From: an uncultured Eubacteriales bacterium
GTDB taxonomy: Bacteria > Bacillota > Clostridia > Christensenellales > Aristaeellaceae
Assembly (NCBI GenBank): GCA_902781095.1
Contig: CACZHW010000002.1
Coordinates: forward strand, 1-64,000
Length of the DNA stretch: 64,000 bases
Reading direction: 5' to 3'
Shown piece after piece: positions 37,644 through 46,764 of this stretch (position 1 is its first letter; every line of letters starts with the position of its first letter). Under the pieces are notes generated by a model. It did no database searches, was not told the DNA's origin, and saw only the letters and a list, made by a program, of their open reading frames with translations. A program made the translations under genes and the position numbers.

Positions 37644-38942
37644 ATGGAAATGAATTTGTTTTTGTCGGTCGCCATCGCGCTGTTTGCGGGCCTGATGCTG
37701 ACGCGTGTGTTCAAGAAGCTGGGGATGAACTTCCCGGATGTCACAGCTTTTTTGATTGCCGGACTGATTATCGGGCCGTACGGGATGGGCCGTATCGCCA
37801 TCCCCGGCGTCGGATTTTCTTCCTACGATGAAGTGCAGACGGTCGGTCTGCTCAATACAGCCGCCCTCGGCTTTATCGCGTTTGCGATCGGAAGCGAATT
37901 CCGCCTGAGCGAACTGAAGAAAACCGGAAAGGCCGCGACGGTCATCGGCATTGTTCAGGCCGTCGTCGCCGCTGCGCTGGTGGACATCGCGCTCATCGCG
38001 ATGCACTTTCTGCTGGGACCGGAGGTCCTGCCGCTTCCTGCGGCAATTACGCTGGGCGCGATCGCCAGCGCGACGGCTCCGGCCGCGACGCTGATGGTCG
38101 TGCGCCAGTACAAGGCGGACGGCCCCCTGACCCGGCTGCTGCTGCCCATCGTCGCACTGGATGACGCGGTCGGCCTGGTGGTCTTCTCGGTCTCGTTCGG
38201 GATCGCGCAGGCCCTTCAGGGCGGGACCCTGGACGCCATTTCCATCGCCGTCAATCCGGCGCTGGAGATCATCTGCTCGCTTGTGCTGGGCGCGGCGCTC
38301 GGCGCGCTGCTTTCGCGGCTGGAAAAGCTGTTCTACTCCAACTCCAACCGCCTGAGCCTGACCATCTCCTTCGTCCTTCTCACCATCGCGCTTTCCTTCC
38401 TGGAGATCCCGGTCGGGCCGGTGACGATTTCCTTCTCTTCGCTGCTGGTCTGCATGATGCTGGGAACGGTCTTCTGCAATATGAGCGAGTTTTCGGCGGA
38501 CATCATGAGGCGCGCGGAGAAGTGGACGGCTCCCCTGAACGCGACCTTCTTCGTGCTGAGCGGCGCTGAACTGGAACTGGGCGTGTTTGCCAATCCGGCA
38601 TACGTGCTCATCGGCCTGCTCTACATCGCCGCCCGCTCCGCCGGCAAGTATATCGGCGCCAGGGAGAGCAGCCGGATTATGGGGTGCCCGGACAAGGTTG
38701 TCCGCTATCTCGGCATCACGCTGCTGCCGCAGGCCGGCGTCGCACTGGGCATGTGCAATCAGGCGGCAGCGCTGGGCGGCGGCACCGCTTCCATCGTCCG
38801 CAATGTCACGCTTTTCAGTGTGCTCATCTACGAGATGGTCGGACCGCTTTTGACGAGGGACGCCCTGCAGAAGGCAGGGGAGATTGCGCCCACGCCGGAA
38901 CACAAGAAAGACAGGAAGCGCTTCCAGACGGCGCAGGTTTGA
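37644..38942 (+). CDS. Cation/proton antiporter (CPA2 type)
   Basis: 432 residues and about 12 helices. FPDVTAFLIAGLIIGPYGMG is the CPA2 'FLxxGxxxGP' element; ASATAPAATLMVVRQYKADG then LLLPIVALDDAVGLVVFSVS carries the ALDDA motif with Asp-Asp in the ion path; and TFFVLSGAELELGVFANP and LGITLLPQAGVALGMCNQAA are family-typical. There is no TrkA-type C-terminal domain, only a short basic tail (KKDRKRFQTAQV). It would exchange Na+ or K+ for H+ at the membrane. Standalone gene with its own promoter and terminator. Confidence 0.88.
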   Translation: MEMNLFLSVAIALFAGLMLTRVFKKLGMNFPDVTAFLIAGLIIGPYGMGRIAIPGVGFSSYDEVQTVGLLNTAALGFIAFAIGSEFRLSELKKTGKAATVIGIVQAVVAAALVDIALIAMHFLLGPEVLPLPAAITLGAIASATAPAATLMVVRQYKADGPLTRLLLPIVALDDAVGLVVFSVSFGIAQALQGGTLDAISIAVNPALEIICSLVLGAALGALLSRLEKLFYSNSNRLSLTISFVLLTIALSFLEIPVGPVTISFSSLLVCMMLGTVFCNMSEFSADIMRRAEKWTAPLNATFFVLSGAELELGVFANPAYVLIGLLYIAARSAGKYIGARESSRIMGCPDKVVRYLGITLLPQAGVALGMCNQAAALGGGTASIVRNVTLFSVLIYEMVGPLLTRDALQKAGEIAPTPEHKKDRKRFQTAQV

Positions 38943-38961
38943 TCTTTTAAATGCCTCATAT

Positions 38962-38983
38962 ACCCGGCTTCGGCCGGGTTTTT
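38962..38983 (+). terminator. Terminator of the antiporter gene
   Basis: ACCCGGC-TTCG-GCCGGGT followed by TTTT: a strong UUCG-capped rho-independent terminator 20 bases after the stop. Confidence 0.85.
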
Positions 38984-39011
38984 GTATGCCCCTTCCGAAC
39001 CGAACGCAGGA

Positions 39012-39022
39012 TGTGCTATAAT
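39012..39022 (+). promoter_or_regulatory. Extended -10 promoter of the glycosyltransferase
   Basis: TGTGCTATAAT: TATAAT at 39017-39022 with an upstream TGC. No good -35 box, as expected for an extended -10 promoter. The start codon follows about 33 bases later. Confidence 0.5.
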
Positions 39023-39055
39023 GGGAGCGTACAATGGAGAAAAGGGGAGATGGGT

Positions 39056-40075
39056 ATGGAGAAACTGCTGTCGGTTGCCATCCCAAGCTACAACTCGGAG
39101 GACTATATGCGACACGCCGTCGAGTCGCTGCTGCCGGGTGGGGAGGCAGTGGAGATCCTGATTGTGGATGACGGCTCGAAGGACGGGACGGGGGCGATTG
39201 CGGATGAATACGAGCGCAAGTATCCGGGGATCGTCCGCGCGCTGCACAAGGAGAACGGCGGCCACGGGGACGCGGTGATGTGCGGACTGGCCGAGGCCAC
39301 GGGGCTGTATTTCAAGGTCGTCGATTCCGATGACTGGGTGGATGAGGCCGCCTACCCACACGTGCTGGAAACGCTGCGGAAGCTAACGGAGCCGGAGAGG
39401 CAGGTCGACCTGTTGATCTGTGACTACATCTATGACAAGGCAGGCGCCGAACACAAGCGCGTCATCCGCTACAACAACTGTCTGCCGGCCGGCCGGACCT
39501 TCACGTGGAACGAGGCGGGACGGTTCCGGGTCGGGCAGTACATCCTGATGCACTCCGCCATCTACAGGACCCGGATGCTGCGGGAGAGCGGGATGCAGCT
39601 CCCCAAACACACCTTCTACGTGGACAATCTGTACGTCTACGTCCCGATGGTGAAGGTGAAGAAGCTGTACTATCTGGACGAGGTGTTCTATCACTACTTT
39701 ATCGGGAGAGACGATCAGTCCGTCCACGAGGAGGTTATGATCCGCCGCATCGACCAGCAGCTACGGGTCAACCGGATGATGGCAGAAGCCGTCGATCTGG
39801 AAGCGGTGGAGCCGGACGCGAAACGCCGATACATGCTGAACTATCTGGAAATCATTACGACGGTTTCGACGGTGATGTTGCTGCGCTCCGGGACGCAAGA
39901 GAATCTGGCCAAGAAAGACGAGCTGTGGGAATGGCTGAAAGAGGAGAAGCCGTCCCTCTACAGGACGCTGAGGCGCAGGGCGCTCGGCCGGTTCCTGCAT
40001 TTGCCGGGCAGAGCGGGGCGCCGGCTTATCTGCCGGGTGTATTCGCTGGCGCAGCGCAAGTACGGCTTTAACTGA
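39056..40075 (+). CDS. Family 2 glycosyltransferase
   Basis: 339 residues from ATG 39056 (GGGGAG six bases upstream; ATG 39050 overlaps that site). The GT-A fold is shown by LLSVAIPSYNSEDYMRHAVE, VEILIVDDGSKDGTGAIADE (first UDP-binding Asp), HKENGGHGDAVMCGLAEATG, and YFKVVDSDDWVDEAAYPHVL, where DSDD is the metal-binding DxD. The C-terminal half (~150-339), with HTFYVDNLYVYVPMVKVKKL, resembles enzymes that decorate teichoic acids or capsule. No membrane helix. The gene is single, so the glycan it builds cannot be told. Confidence 0.88.
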   Translation: MEKLLSVAIPSYNSEDYMRHAVESLLPGGEAVEILIVDDGSKDGTGAIADEYERKYPGIVRALHKENGGHGDAVMCGLAEATGLYFKVVDSDDWVDEAAYPHVLETLRKLTEPERQVDLLICDYIYDKAGAEHKRVIRYNNCLPAGRTFTWNEAGRFRVGQYILMHSAIYRTRMLRESGMQLPKHTFYVDNLYVYVPMVKVKKLYYLDEVFYHYFIGRDDQSVHEEVMIRRIDQQLRVNRMMAEAVDLEAVEPDAKRRYMLNYLEIITTVSTVMLLRSGTQENLAKKDELWEWLKEEKPSLYRTLRRRALGRFLHLPGRAGRRLICRVYSLAQRKYGFN

Positions 40076-40156
40076 AAGCGGATGCGTTTAGAGGATCCGA
40101 TACCGGCCGGGCGGAGGTCAACCGTCACGGCCTGACTGACAAAGGAGATGAAGGTT

Positions 40157-41329
40157 TTGCGGGATATCCTGCTGGTACGGTACGGCGAAGTGTTTTTGAA
40201 GGGCCAGAACAGACCCTTCTTTATGCGTAAACTGGTGTCCCATGTGAAGGAGGCGGTCAGCAGTCTCGGCGGACGCGTCTGGCTTTCCGAGGGACGCATT
40301 TATGTTTCCGATTTTTCGGACCTGGACGAATGCATCCGGCGCGTGACGAGGGTCTTCGGCTTGCACTCCGTAAGCCCCGCCGTGGAGATGGACAAAGAGG
40401 ATTTCGCGGCGGTTTGCGAAGAAGCTTCGCGCATGATGCGGGAGATGAAGGGCAGCTTTAAGGTGCTGGCCCGCCGCTCCGACAAACGGTATCCGCTCGA
40501 CTCCCCGGCGATCATGCGGGAGGCAGGCGGCTATATCCTGGAGCACAATCCGCAGCTTACGGTGGACGTAAATCATCCCGATCACGTGATGACGATTGAA
40601 ATCCGCGATCACGCGTACCTCTCCTGCCGGCGGATCCCGGCGGTGCAGGGGATGCCGATGGGGACCAACGGGCGGGCCTGCCTGCTGCTCTCCGGCGGCA
40701 TCGACAGCCCGGTGGCCGGGTATATGGTGGCCAAGCGCGGCGTCGAACTCTGCTGTGTCCACTATCATTCCTTCCCGTATACGAGCGAGCGGGCAAAGGA
40801 GAAAGTGCTGGAACTGGCGCGCCTGCTCAGCGAATACTGCGGAGAAATGACGGTTTACGTCGTGCCGTTTACGGACATCCAGATGAAGATCCACGCGGGA
40901 TGCCCGGACAATTATACGACGCTGATCATGCGGCGGTTCATGATGCGCATCGCCGAACGGCTGGCCCGCGAGGCGGGGGCACAGGCGCTGGTGACGGGTG
41001 AATCCATCGGCCAGGTGGCCAGCCAGACGATGGAGGCACTGGTCTGCACGGACGCGGTGGTCGAAATGCCGGTCTTCAGGCCGCTGATCGGCATGGACAA
41101 GAGCGAGATCATCGAACGTGCGGAAGCCATCGGCACCTTTGAAACCTCCTCGCTGCCCTATGAAGACTGCTGCACCGTCTTCACCCCGAAACACCCGGCG
41201 ACGAAACCGCGCAAGGACCTGATCGCGGCGGCGGAAAAGGCGCTGGACGCGGAGACGCTGATTGCCGCCGCAGTTGAAGGCGCGGAAAAAATCGTGCTGA
41301 ACGCGCGAAAAGATAAGAAGGACGAGTGA
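40157..41329 (+). CDS. thiI: tRNA 4-thiouridine synthetase ThiI
   Basis: Transfers sulfur to U8 of tRNA and, in many bacteria, to ThiS for thiamine. The N-terminal region DILLVRYGEVFLKGQNRPFF is the ferredoxin-like start, a THUMP domain follows to ~165, and the PP-loop ATPase has CLLLSGGIDSPVAGYMVAKR. The LVTGESIGQVASQTMEAL and YEDCCTVFTPKHPATKP motifs follow, with the Cys in EDCC. There is no rhodanese extension, as is usual in Firmicutes. I favour TTG 40157, nine bases after AGGAG, over ATG 40148, which abuts that site. A cysteine desulfurase gene normally sits beside thiI in Firmicutes but is absent here. Confidence 0.92.
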   Translation: MRDILLVRYGEVFLKGQNRPFFMRKLVSHVKEAVSSLGGRVWLSEGRIYVSDFSDLDECIRRVTRVFGLHSVSPAVEMDKEDFAAVCEEASRMMREMKGSFKVLARRSDKRYPLDSPAIMREAGGYILEHNPQLTVDVNHPDHVMTIEIRDHAYLSCRRIPAVQGMPMGTNGRACLLLSGGIDSPVAGYMVAKRGVELCCVHYHSFPYTSERAKEKVLELARLLSEYCGEMTVYVVPFTDIQMKIHAGCPDNYTTLIMRRFMMRIAERLAREAGAQALVTGESIGQVASQTMEALVCTDAVVEMPVFRPLIGMDKSEIIERAEAIGTFETSSLPYEDCCTVFTPKHPATKPRKDLIAAAEKALDAETLIAAAVEGAEKIVLNARKDKKDE

Positions 41330-41345
41330 AAAAAGCCGCGCAGGA

Positions 41346-41374
41346 TTGTATGCGGAAGGAAAATCTGTTATACT
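41346..41374 (+). promoter_or_regulatory. Promoter of the Asp23 operon with TATACTG repeats
   Basis: TTGTAT (41346-41351), 17-base spacer, TATACT (41369-41374). The heptamer TATACTG is repeated at 41369, 41376 and 41385, followed by TATAAG at 41392, offering several overlapping -10 boxes. Confidence 0.6.
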
Positions 41375-41417
41375 GTATACTGTGTATACTGTATAAGTCT
41401 GCAAGGAGGTGCACTCA

Positions 41418-42017
41418 ATGAGTGATGAACTGAATAACGAAGTCGCCCGCGGCCAGGAAGACGGCCAGATTACATATGCGACAGAGGTTATTTCCACCAT
41501 CGTGAGCGTAGCCACGACCGAGGTGGAAGGCATTTCCGGCATTGCCGGCGGCGGTGCCATCTCCGGTATCATCGGCCGCGGAAAGGCGCCGCGCGGCGTC
41601 AAGGTGGACGTGAACGGCAACAAGGTTTCCGTCGACATCAGCGTGTCGGTGGATTACGGCATCCCCATCCAGAAAGTGGGGCGCAACTGCCAGGAGAATG
41701 TGCGCAAATCCATCGAGACCATGACCGGGCTCACCGTGGAAAAGGTGGACCTGCACGTGGTCAGCGTGAGCTTTGAAAAAGAGAACCAGGAGATGCAGGA
41801 GAGCCAGAAGCTGGCCCTTGCGCTGGAAGAGGAGCAGACGGAGGAGAAGCCCGCCGCGCTGCCGGAGGAACCGGAAAAGGCGGCGGAGGAGCCCGCAGCC
41901 CAGGCTGAAGAGGCCGAAGCGGTCGTTCCGGAAACGGACGAATGGACAGATGAAGCCGTAAAGGAAGAGACGGCGGAAGAAGCGGAAGACGAGGAACCGA
42001 TAGACGGCGAAGACTGA
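41418..42017 (+). CDS. Asp23/Gls24-family envelope stress protein
   Basis: 199 residues from ATG 41418 (AAGGAGG nine bases upstream). Residues ~10-120 are the Asp23 domain: GQITYATEVISTIVSVATTE, VEGISGIAGGGAISGIIGRG, VKVDVNGNKVSVDISVSVDY, GRNCQENVRKSIETMTGLTV. The remaining ~80 residues are a long, very acidic Glu/Ala/Pro tail (PEEPEKAAEEPAAQAEEAEA and similar). Asp23 is peripheral and anchored by AmaP in Staphylococcus; the gene for AmaP follows, so the same complex is expected. The long acidic tail is not part of the standard domain. Confidence 0.9.
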   Translation: MSDELNNEVARGQEDGQITYATEVISTIVSVATTEVEGISGIAGGGAISGIIGRGKAPRGVKVDVNGNKVSVDISVSVDYGIPIQKVGRNCQENVRKSIETMTGLTVEKVDLHVVSVSFEKENQEMQESQKLALALEEEQTEEKPAALPEEPEKAAEEPAAQAEEAEAVVPETDEWTDEAVKEETAEEAEDEEPIDGED

Positions 42018-42037
42018 CGGACGAGGAGGAAGATGAA

Positions 42038-42868
42038 ATGAAGCATCCGGTATTGGACAGACTGCTTATGCTGCTGTGCGCCCTTCTGGCACTGTGCGCG
42101 GCAGCCTTCATCATCGCACTGCTGGCGGGCAGGCTCTCGCTGGAAAGTGTGACTGGCCTGATCGGAAGGATCGACCTCACCCAGACCGTCTACAAGGCAG
42201 CAGCGGGCGGCGTGGCGCTTCTCATGGCGCTCGTCGGCGTTCTGCTGATTTCAGCGATGACCCCCTCCCGCAAGAAGCGCTCCAGCAATTTCGCAATCCA
42301 GCGCAACGAGAACGGCATGGTCCGCATCTCCCTCAAGGCGCTGGAGACGCTGGTGTCCAAGTGCCTGAACCAGCATGCGGAACTGAAGGTCATCACCTCG
42401 TCGATGTACAGCGACGAGGAGAGCATCCGCGTGGATGTACACATCGCGCTTCAGTCGGATATCAGCATGCCGCTGGCAATTTCCGCTCTGCAGAAACAGA
42501 TCAAGCGGTACATTGAGGCGTGCTCCGGTGTGAACGTGCAGGAGGTGCGCGTGTTCGTCGACAGCACCATCCCCGCAACCGAGGAGACAGCCAAGTCGCC
42601 TTACGCGATTCCGGAGACGCTTCTGCACGGTGGCAGCGAGGCGCTGACCGACGGGCATGCCGCCGAGGCCGCGCCCGCCGTGACGGAACAGCCTGCACCG
42701 GCTGCCGAAGCGCAGCCGGAAGAAGAGAATCCTTTTGCGGCCTTTACCGCGCGTGCGGCGGAAACGGAAGCGGAGGCCGAGACGCAGCCGTCCGAAGAGC
42801 CCGTACAGCCTGCCGACGAGGCGCCTGCGGCAGCGGAAGAGCCGGACAAGCGGGGTGAGGAAGAATGA
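42038..42868 (+). CDS. amaP: Alkaline-shock membrane anchor protein AmaP
   Basis: 276 residues. Two N-terminal membrane helices (~10-32 and 54-74) precede an Asp23-like domain: NENGMVRISLKALETLVSKC, HAELKVITSSMYSDEESIRV, DVHIALQSDISMPLAISALQ, VNVQEVRVFVDST. The C-terminal ~100 residues are again acidic and Ala/Pro/Glu-rich, mirroring the tail of the preceding Asp23 protein. Family members anchor Asp23 to the membrane and help envelope homeostasis. It overlaps the next small membrane gene by four bases. Confidence 0.85.
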   Translation: MKHPVLDRLLMLLCALLALCAAAFIIALLAGRLSLESVTGLIGRIDLTQTVYKAAAGGVALLMALVGVLLISAMTPSRKKRSSNFAIQRNENGMVRISLKALETLVSKCLNQHAELKVITSSMYSDEESIRVDVHIALQSDISMPLAISALQKQIKRYIEACSGVNVQEVRVFVDSTIPATEETAKSPYAIPETLLHGGSEALTDGHAAEAAPAVTEQPAPAAEAQPEEENPFAAFTARAAETEAEAETQPSEEPVQPADEAPAAAEEPDKRGEEE

Positions 42869-43104
42869 AGGATCTGAGGACGGTCGTAAGCCAGATGTTT
42901 ACGCCCGGAACCGTAGCCTGCACCCTTTTCGGTGCGGTGCTGGGCATCATTTTCGCCATTCTGTGCCTGACCATCGGCGTAGGGAAGGCCGTGCTGATCG
43001 GCGTCTTCTGTCTGATCGGCGCGTTTATCGGCGGCGTGAAGGACAAGAAGGCGTTCATCCGGAGCGTCGTGCTGTTCTTTCACAGAGATGACAACGATTT
43101 TTGA
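42865..43104 (+). CDS. DUF2273 small membrane protein
   Basis: 79 residues with two helices (~15-37 and 42-58) joined by a short loop: GTVACTLFGAVLGIIFAILC then LTIGVGKAVLIGVFCLIGAF, followed by IGGVKDKKAFIRSVVLFFHR. The family accompanies Asp23 and AmaP in Firmicutes. ATG 42865 overlaps the amaP stop. It is presumably part of the membrane anchor. No biochemical role is known. Confidence 0.85.
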   Translation: MKDLRTVVSQMFTPGTVACTLFGAVLGIIFAILCLTIGVGKAVLIGVFCLIGAFIGGVKDKKAFIRSVVLFFHRDDNDF

Positions 43105-43131
43105 ACCTGACGGAAACGGAGCGGATTGAAG

Positions 43132-43536
43132 ATGTCACGTCCTATGGCCCGCGAGGCTGCGATGCAGTTGATTTTTGAGCAGCTGTTCGGCGGTGAGGGA
43201 GAGCCGGAGACGCTGGTCGACCTCATTGAATATGCCCCTGAAGGACCGGATAAGGCCTATCTTGAAGATGTGGTGACGGGCGTGCGCGAGCACGCGGAGG
43301 AAATCGACAGGCAGATTTCGGAATGCCTGCGCGGCTGGACGCTGGAGCGGATTTCGAAGGTCGACCACGCGGTACTGAGGCTGGCTGTCTATGAAATGAC
43401 GCACATGGGGCTTCCGGCCGGGATTGCAATCAACGAGGCCGTGGAGCTTACGAGAAAGTACTCCGGCGAGAGTTCCTGCCCGTTTGTAAACGGCGTGCTG
43501 GGCACGATCCACAGAAAGCAGGAAGCGGCGCAATGA
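43132..43536 (+). CDS. nusB: Transcription antitermination factor NusB
   Basis: 134 residues from ATG 43132. All-helical NusB fold: SRPMAREAAMQLIFEQLFGG (RNA-binding N-terminus), DKAYLEDVVTGVREHAEEID, LERISKVDHAVLRLAVYEMT, GIAINEAVELTRKYSGESSC, PFVNGVLGTIHRK. NusB works with NusE (S10) in rRNA antitermination. It starts the core operon that runs through recN, and its stop overlaps the Kae1-like gene. Confidence 0.93.
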   Translation: MSRPMAREAAMQLIFEQLFGGEGEPETLVDLIEYAPEGPDKAYLEDVVTGVREHAEEIDRQISECLRGWTLERISKVDHAVLRLAVYEMTHMGLPAGIAINEAVELTRKYSGESSCPFVNGVLGTIHRKQEAAQ

Positions 43537-44501
43537 AGGCTGTCCTGGGACTGGATACCAGCTGTTACACGACGAGCGCAGCGCTGGTGTCGACAGACGG
43601 GCGGTTGCTTGCCGGCGCGCGGCGGCTGCTGAGCGTGCAGCAGGGTGAGCGCGGACTCCAACAGTCCGCGGCGCTGTTTCAGCATGTGAGGGCCCTCCCC
43701 GACATGGTGAACGAGGCGCTTTCACAAGTCAACAACATTGAGATCGCGGCTGTGGCAGCCAGTACAAAGCCGCGCCCGACGGAAGGCTCGTATATGCCGG
43801 TGTTCCGCGCGGGAGAGAGTGAGGCACGAACGGCAGCGATGCTGCTGGGCGTGCCTTTTTTCCCTGTCAGCCATCAGCAGGGGCACGTCCGGGCGGCGCT
43901 CTACGAGTCCGGTCTGGATGCGTCGAAGCCGTTCCTTGCCCTGCACCTGTCCGGCGGGACGACGGAACTGCTGCTGTGTAAGGCGGGGGATCTTTCACTG
44001 CTGGGCGGCACGCTCGACCTGCATGCAGGGCAGCTGATCGACCGGCTCGGCGTCCGCATGGGGCTGCCCTTTCCGGCGGGGCCGGAGATGGAAAAACTGG
44101 CGGCAAAAGGGAAGGCCGTCGGGCGGATCGGCGTGACGATCCGCGGCCGTGACTGCTGCATCTCCGGCGCGGAAAACAAGGCCGCAGCTTGGCTTGATAC
44201 CGGGGAACTGCAGCAGGAGGACATCGCGGCGGAGGTGTTCGACTTCCTCGTAAGGACGATCGAGCGGATGATCGAACAAGCCGAGGCCGATGCGGGGTGC
44301 GACCAGGCTCTGCTGGCCGGCGGCGTCGCATCCTCGCTGCTGTTTCGGGAGATGCTCCGCCGGCGGGCAGCCAGGCGAAGGCTGCGGTGCAAGTTGTTTT
44401 TTGCCAGGCCGGAGCTTTCCGGCGACAATGCGGTCGGGGTTGCCCTGCTGGGCGCGGACCGGCTGAAAGGAGAAAAAAGACATGGCGGCGATTCGGATTG
44501 A
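43533..44501 (+). CDS. Kae1/TsaD-like paralogue (M22 glycoprotease family)
   Basis: 322 residues. ASKHA fold with [37 protein letters not shown] (His-x(3)-His metal pair as H-QQG-H), [39 protein letters not shown], and [16 protein letters not shown]. Compared with TsaD, which makes the t6A tRNA modification, the SGGHT motif reads SGGTT, and spacing differs in the middle. Clostridial genomes often hold such a second copy, with the true tsaD elsewhere. It is coupled to nusB (ATGA) and overlaps folD. A precise role is not established. Confidence 0.8.
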   Translation: MKAVLGLDTSCYTTSAALVSTDGRLLAGARRLLSVQQGERGLQQSAALFQHVRALPDMVNEALSQVNNIEIAAVAASTKPRPTEGSYMPVFRAGESEARTAAMLLGVPFFPVSHQQGHVRAALYESGLDASKPFLALHLSGGTTELLLCKAGDLSLLGGTLDLHAGQLIDRLGVRMGLPFPAGPEMEKLAAKGKAVGRIGVTIRGRDCCISGAENKAAAWLDTGELQQEDIAAEVFDFLVRTIERMIEQAEADAGCDQALLAGGVASSLLFREMLRRRAARRRLRCKLFFARPELSGDNAVGVALLGADRLKGEKRHGGDSD

Positions 44502-45327
44502 CGGGAAGGCCTGCGCGACGGCGTGCAGAGAACAGGCGGCCCGCAGGGCGGCGGAACTGAAAGCGCAGGGAATCGAGCCCCATCTTGCAGTCATCCTGGT
44601 CGGGGAGGACCCGGCAAGCCAGGTTTACGTGCGGAACAAGGAACGCGCCTGTGAAGCGGCGGGCATCCGTTCGACGGTCCTGCGCCTGCCGCAGGAGACG
44701 ACCCAGGAAGAACTGGAAGCGGCTGTCAGAAAGTTCAACGCGGATGCCGCCGTGCACGGAATCCTGGTCCAGCTGCCGCTGCCGCGGCATCTGGACGAGA
44801 AGCGCGTTCTGACGCTGATTGATCCCGACAAGGACGTGGACGGCTTTCATCCCGTCAATGCGGGGAGACTTTTGACCGGGGAGAAGGGCTTTGTGCCTTG
44901 TACGCCGCTGGGGGTCATGGTCCTGCTGAAAAGCTGCGGGATCGACCCGGCGGGGAAGCACGCAGTCGTCGTCGGACGCAGTAACATCGTCGGAAAGCCG
45001 ATGGCGCTGCTGCTGCTGGCGGCCAACGCGACGGTCACTGTCTGCCACTCACGGACGGAGAATCTCGCGGATGTGACGAGGCAGGCGGATATCCTCGTCG
45101 CTGCAGTGGGAAAGCCGGGCTTTATCACGCCGGAGATGGTTAAGGAAGGGGCGGCTGTCGTCGACGTGGGCATCAACCGGGTGGACGGACGCCTTGCCGG
45201 CGACGTCGATCCGGCGGTGGCGGAGAAGGCGGCCTACCTTACGCCGGTCCCGGGTGGGGTCGGCCCGATGACCATCGCCATGTTACTTGACAACACGCTG
45301 AGCGCGGCAGAACGATGGCAGGCCTGA
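44482..45327 (+). CDS. folD: Methylenetetrahydrofolate dehydrogenase/cyclohydrolase
   Basis: 281 residues, standard FolD length. Interconverts methylene-, methenyl- and formyl-tetrahydrofolate using NADP. Motifs: [20 protein letters not shown] (catalytic Tyr and Lys), [60 protein letters not shown] (the NAD(P) loop GRSxxVGxP), and [20 protein letters not shown]. It overlaps the previous and next genes, so it is deep inside the operon. Confidence 0.95.
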   Translation: MAAIRIDGKACATACREQAARRAAELKAQGIEPHLAVILVGEDPASQVYVRNKERACEAAGIRSTVLRLPQETTQEELEAAVRKFNADAAVHGILVQLPLPRHLDEKRVLTLIDPDKDVDGFHPVNAGRLLTGEKGFVPCTPLGVMVLLKSCGIDPAGKHAVVVGRSNIVGKPMALLLLAANATVTVCHSRTENLADVTRQADILVAAVGKPGFITPEMVKEGAAVVDVGINRVDGRLAGDVDPAVAEKAAYLTPVPGGVGPMTIAMLLDNTLSAAERWQA

Positions 45328-46556
45328 CGCTGACGGTCTCCCAGCTGGGCAATTATGTCCAGCGCAGCTTTCAGTCGGACCCGCTGCTGCGGGATTTGAC
45401 GGTGTCGGGTGAAATCAGCAACCTTAAGGCGTACGGCGGCGGCATCCTGTTTTTCACGCTGAAGGACGAGCAGGCCGCAGTTGCCTGCGTCATGTACGCG
45501 GAGTATGCGGAAGCGCTGTCCGTGATGCCCTTCGACGGGATGCGCGTGCTTGCCCGCGGCAGTGTCTCGCTGTACGTGAAGGGCGGACGGTATCAGCTGA
45601 GTGTCCGGGGCCTCCGGACACAGGGTGTCGGCCCCCTTTATGAGCAGTTGCAGAGGCGGAAGGCTGCGCTGGCCCGAGAGGGCCTGTTTGATGAGGAGTG
45701 CAAGAAATCGATTCCGGTGATACCGGACACGGTCGGGGTCGTGACCTCGCCGACCGGCGCGGTCATCCGCGATATCCTGCAGGTTTCGCTCCGGCGGAAT
45801 CCGAAGGCCCGGATTCTGCTCTGCCCGGTGCGCGTCCAGGGGATGGGCGCGGACGAAGAAATCGTCCGGGCGATTGACACGCTGGACAGGACGGAGCGCG
45901 TCAGCACGATCATCATTGCGCGCGGCGGCGGATCCATCGAAGACCTGTGGACCTTCAACGAGGAGAAGGTGGTCAGGGCTGTCGCGGCCTGCCGGACGCC
46001 TGTTGTCTCTGCGGTCGGGCATGAGACGGACGTGACGCTCTGTGACCTTGCGGCAGACCTGCGGGTACCGACGCCTTCTGCGGCGGCGGAGTGCACCGTC
46101 CCGCGGCTCGTTGACTTGCAAAGGGCCGTGCTGGACGCCGGGGATTCGCTGAGGGAAGCGATGACTGACCGGCTGCGGGAGGCGGCGGCGCGTCTTGACG
46201 GGGCCAAAGGCGGTCTTAAAGCCGTGCATCCCTCCCGAAGGCTTGACGCGGAAAGCCGTCGGCTGGAGCAGGCTCTGGCACGGATGAAGCAGGAAATGAG
46301 GCGCCGCTTTGAGCACGCCGGAAGCGGGTTGGCCGGCGCCGTGAGGGAATTGGCGCTGGTGAGTCCCTACGCCGTGCTGCAGAGGGGATACGCCATCGCA
46401 GAAAAGGACGGCGTACCAGTCGTTTCGGCGGCACAGATTGCACCGGGGGACCAGATCCTCCTGCGCTTCGGCAAAGGGAAAGCGGTTGCGCGGATCATAG
46501 AGACGGAAGGCGGAGAAGACAGTGGCAGCCAGAAAAAACAAACCGCTGTCCTTTGA
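45315..46556 (+). CDS. xseA: Exodeoxyribonuclease VII large subunit
   Basis: 413 residues. An N-terminal OB fold ([51 protein letters not shown]) is followed by the catalytic domain: [69 protein letters not shown] coiled coil and short C-terminal beta domain ([12 protein letters not shown]) follow. With XseB it degrades single-stranded DNA. The start overlaps folD and the end overlaps xseB. Confidence 0.95.
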   Translation: MAGLTLTVSQLGNYVQRSFQSDPLLRDLTVSGEISNLKAYGGGILFFTLKDEQAAVACVMYAEYAEALSVMPFDGMRVLARGSVSLYVKGGRYQLSVRGLRTQGVGPLYEQLQRRKAALAREGLFDEECKKSIPVIPDTVGVVTSPTGAVIRDILQVSLRRNPKARILLCPVRVQGMGADEEIVRAIDTLDRTERVSTIIIARGGGSIEDLWTFNEEKVVRAVAACRTPVVSAVGHETDVTLCDLAADLRVPTPSAAAECTVPRLVDLQRAVLDAGDSLREAMTDRLREAAARLDGAKGGLKAVHPSRRLDAESRRLEQALARMKQEMRRRFEHAGSGLAGAVRELALVSPYAVLQRGYAIAEKDGVPVVSAAQIAPGDQILLRFGKGKAVARIIETEGGEDSGSQKKQTAVL

Positions 46557-46764
46557 AGAGGGCATCGGTCAGATAGAGGAGATCACGGAAGCGCTCAGCA
46601 GCGGCACGCTCACGCTGGAAGAGTCCATGAAAGCCTACGAAAAAGGGATGCAGCTGGCCCAATCGCTGCAGGCAGAGATGGAGAGTTACCGCAAGCGAAT
46701 CGAGCAGATCGACCCGGTTACGGGCGAGATTGCGGCCTTCGAGGAGAAAACGTATGACGTATGA
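46522..46764 (+). CDS. xseB: Exodeoxyribonuclease VII small subunit
   Basis: 80 residues from GTG 46522. [40 protein letters not shown] then a helical end is the XseB two-helix pattern. Many small subunits pack on one XseA. It overlaps xseA by 35 bases and ispA by 11, typical of this operon. Confidence 0.93.
   Translation: MAARKNKPLSFEEGIGQIEEITEALSSGTLTLEESMKAYEKGMQLAQSLQAEMESYRKRIEQIDPVTGEIAAFEEKTYDV

Noticed and set aside
37605..39086. Minus-strand open frame of 493 codons opposite the antiporter
   Set aside because: Composition is dominated by Arg/Gln/Asp as expected for an antisense frame, and it passes through the terminator and promoter of flanking genes.
40118..41638. Minus-strand open frame of 506 codons opposite thiI
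   Set aside because: No start signal or domain, and it also runs through the Asp23 promoter; antisense shadow of thiI and asp23.
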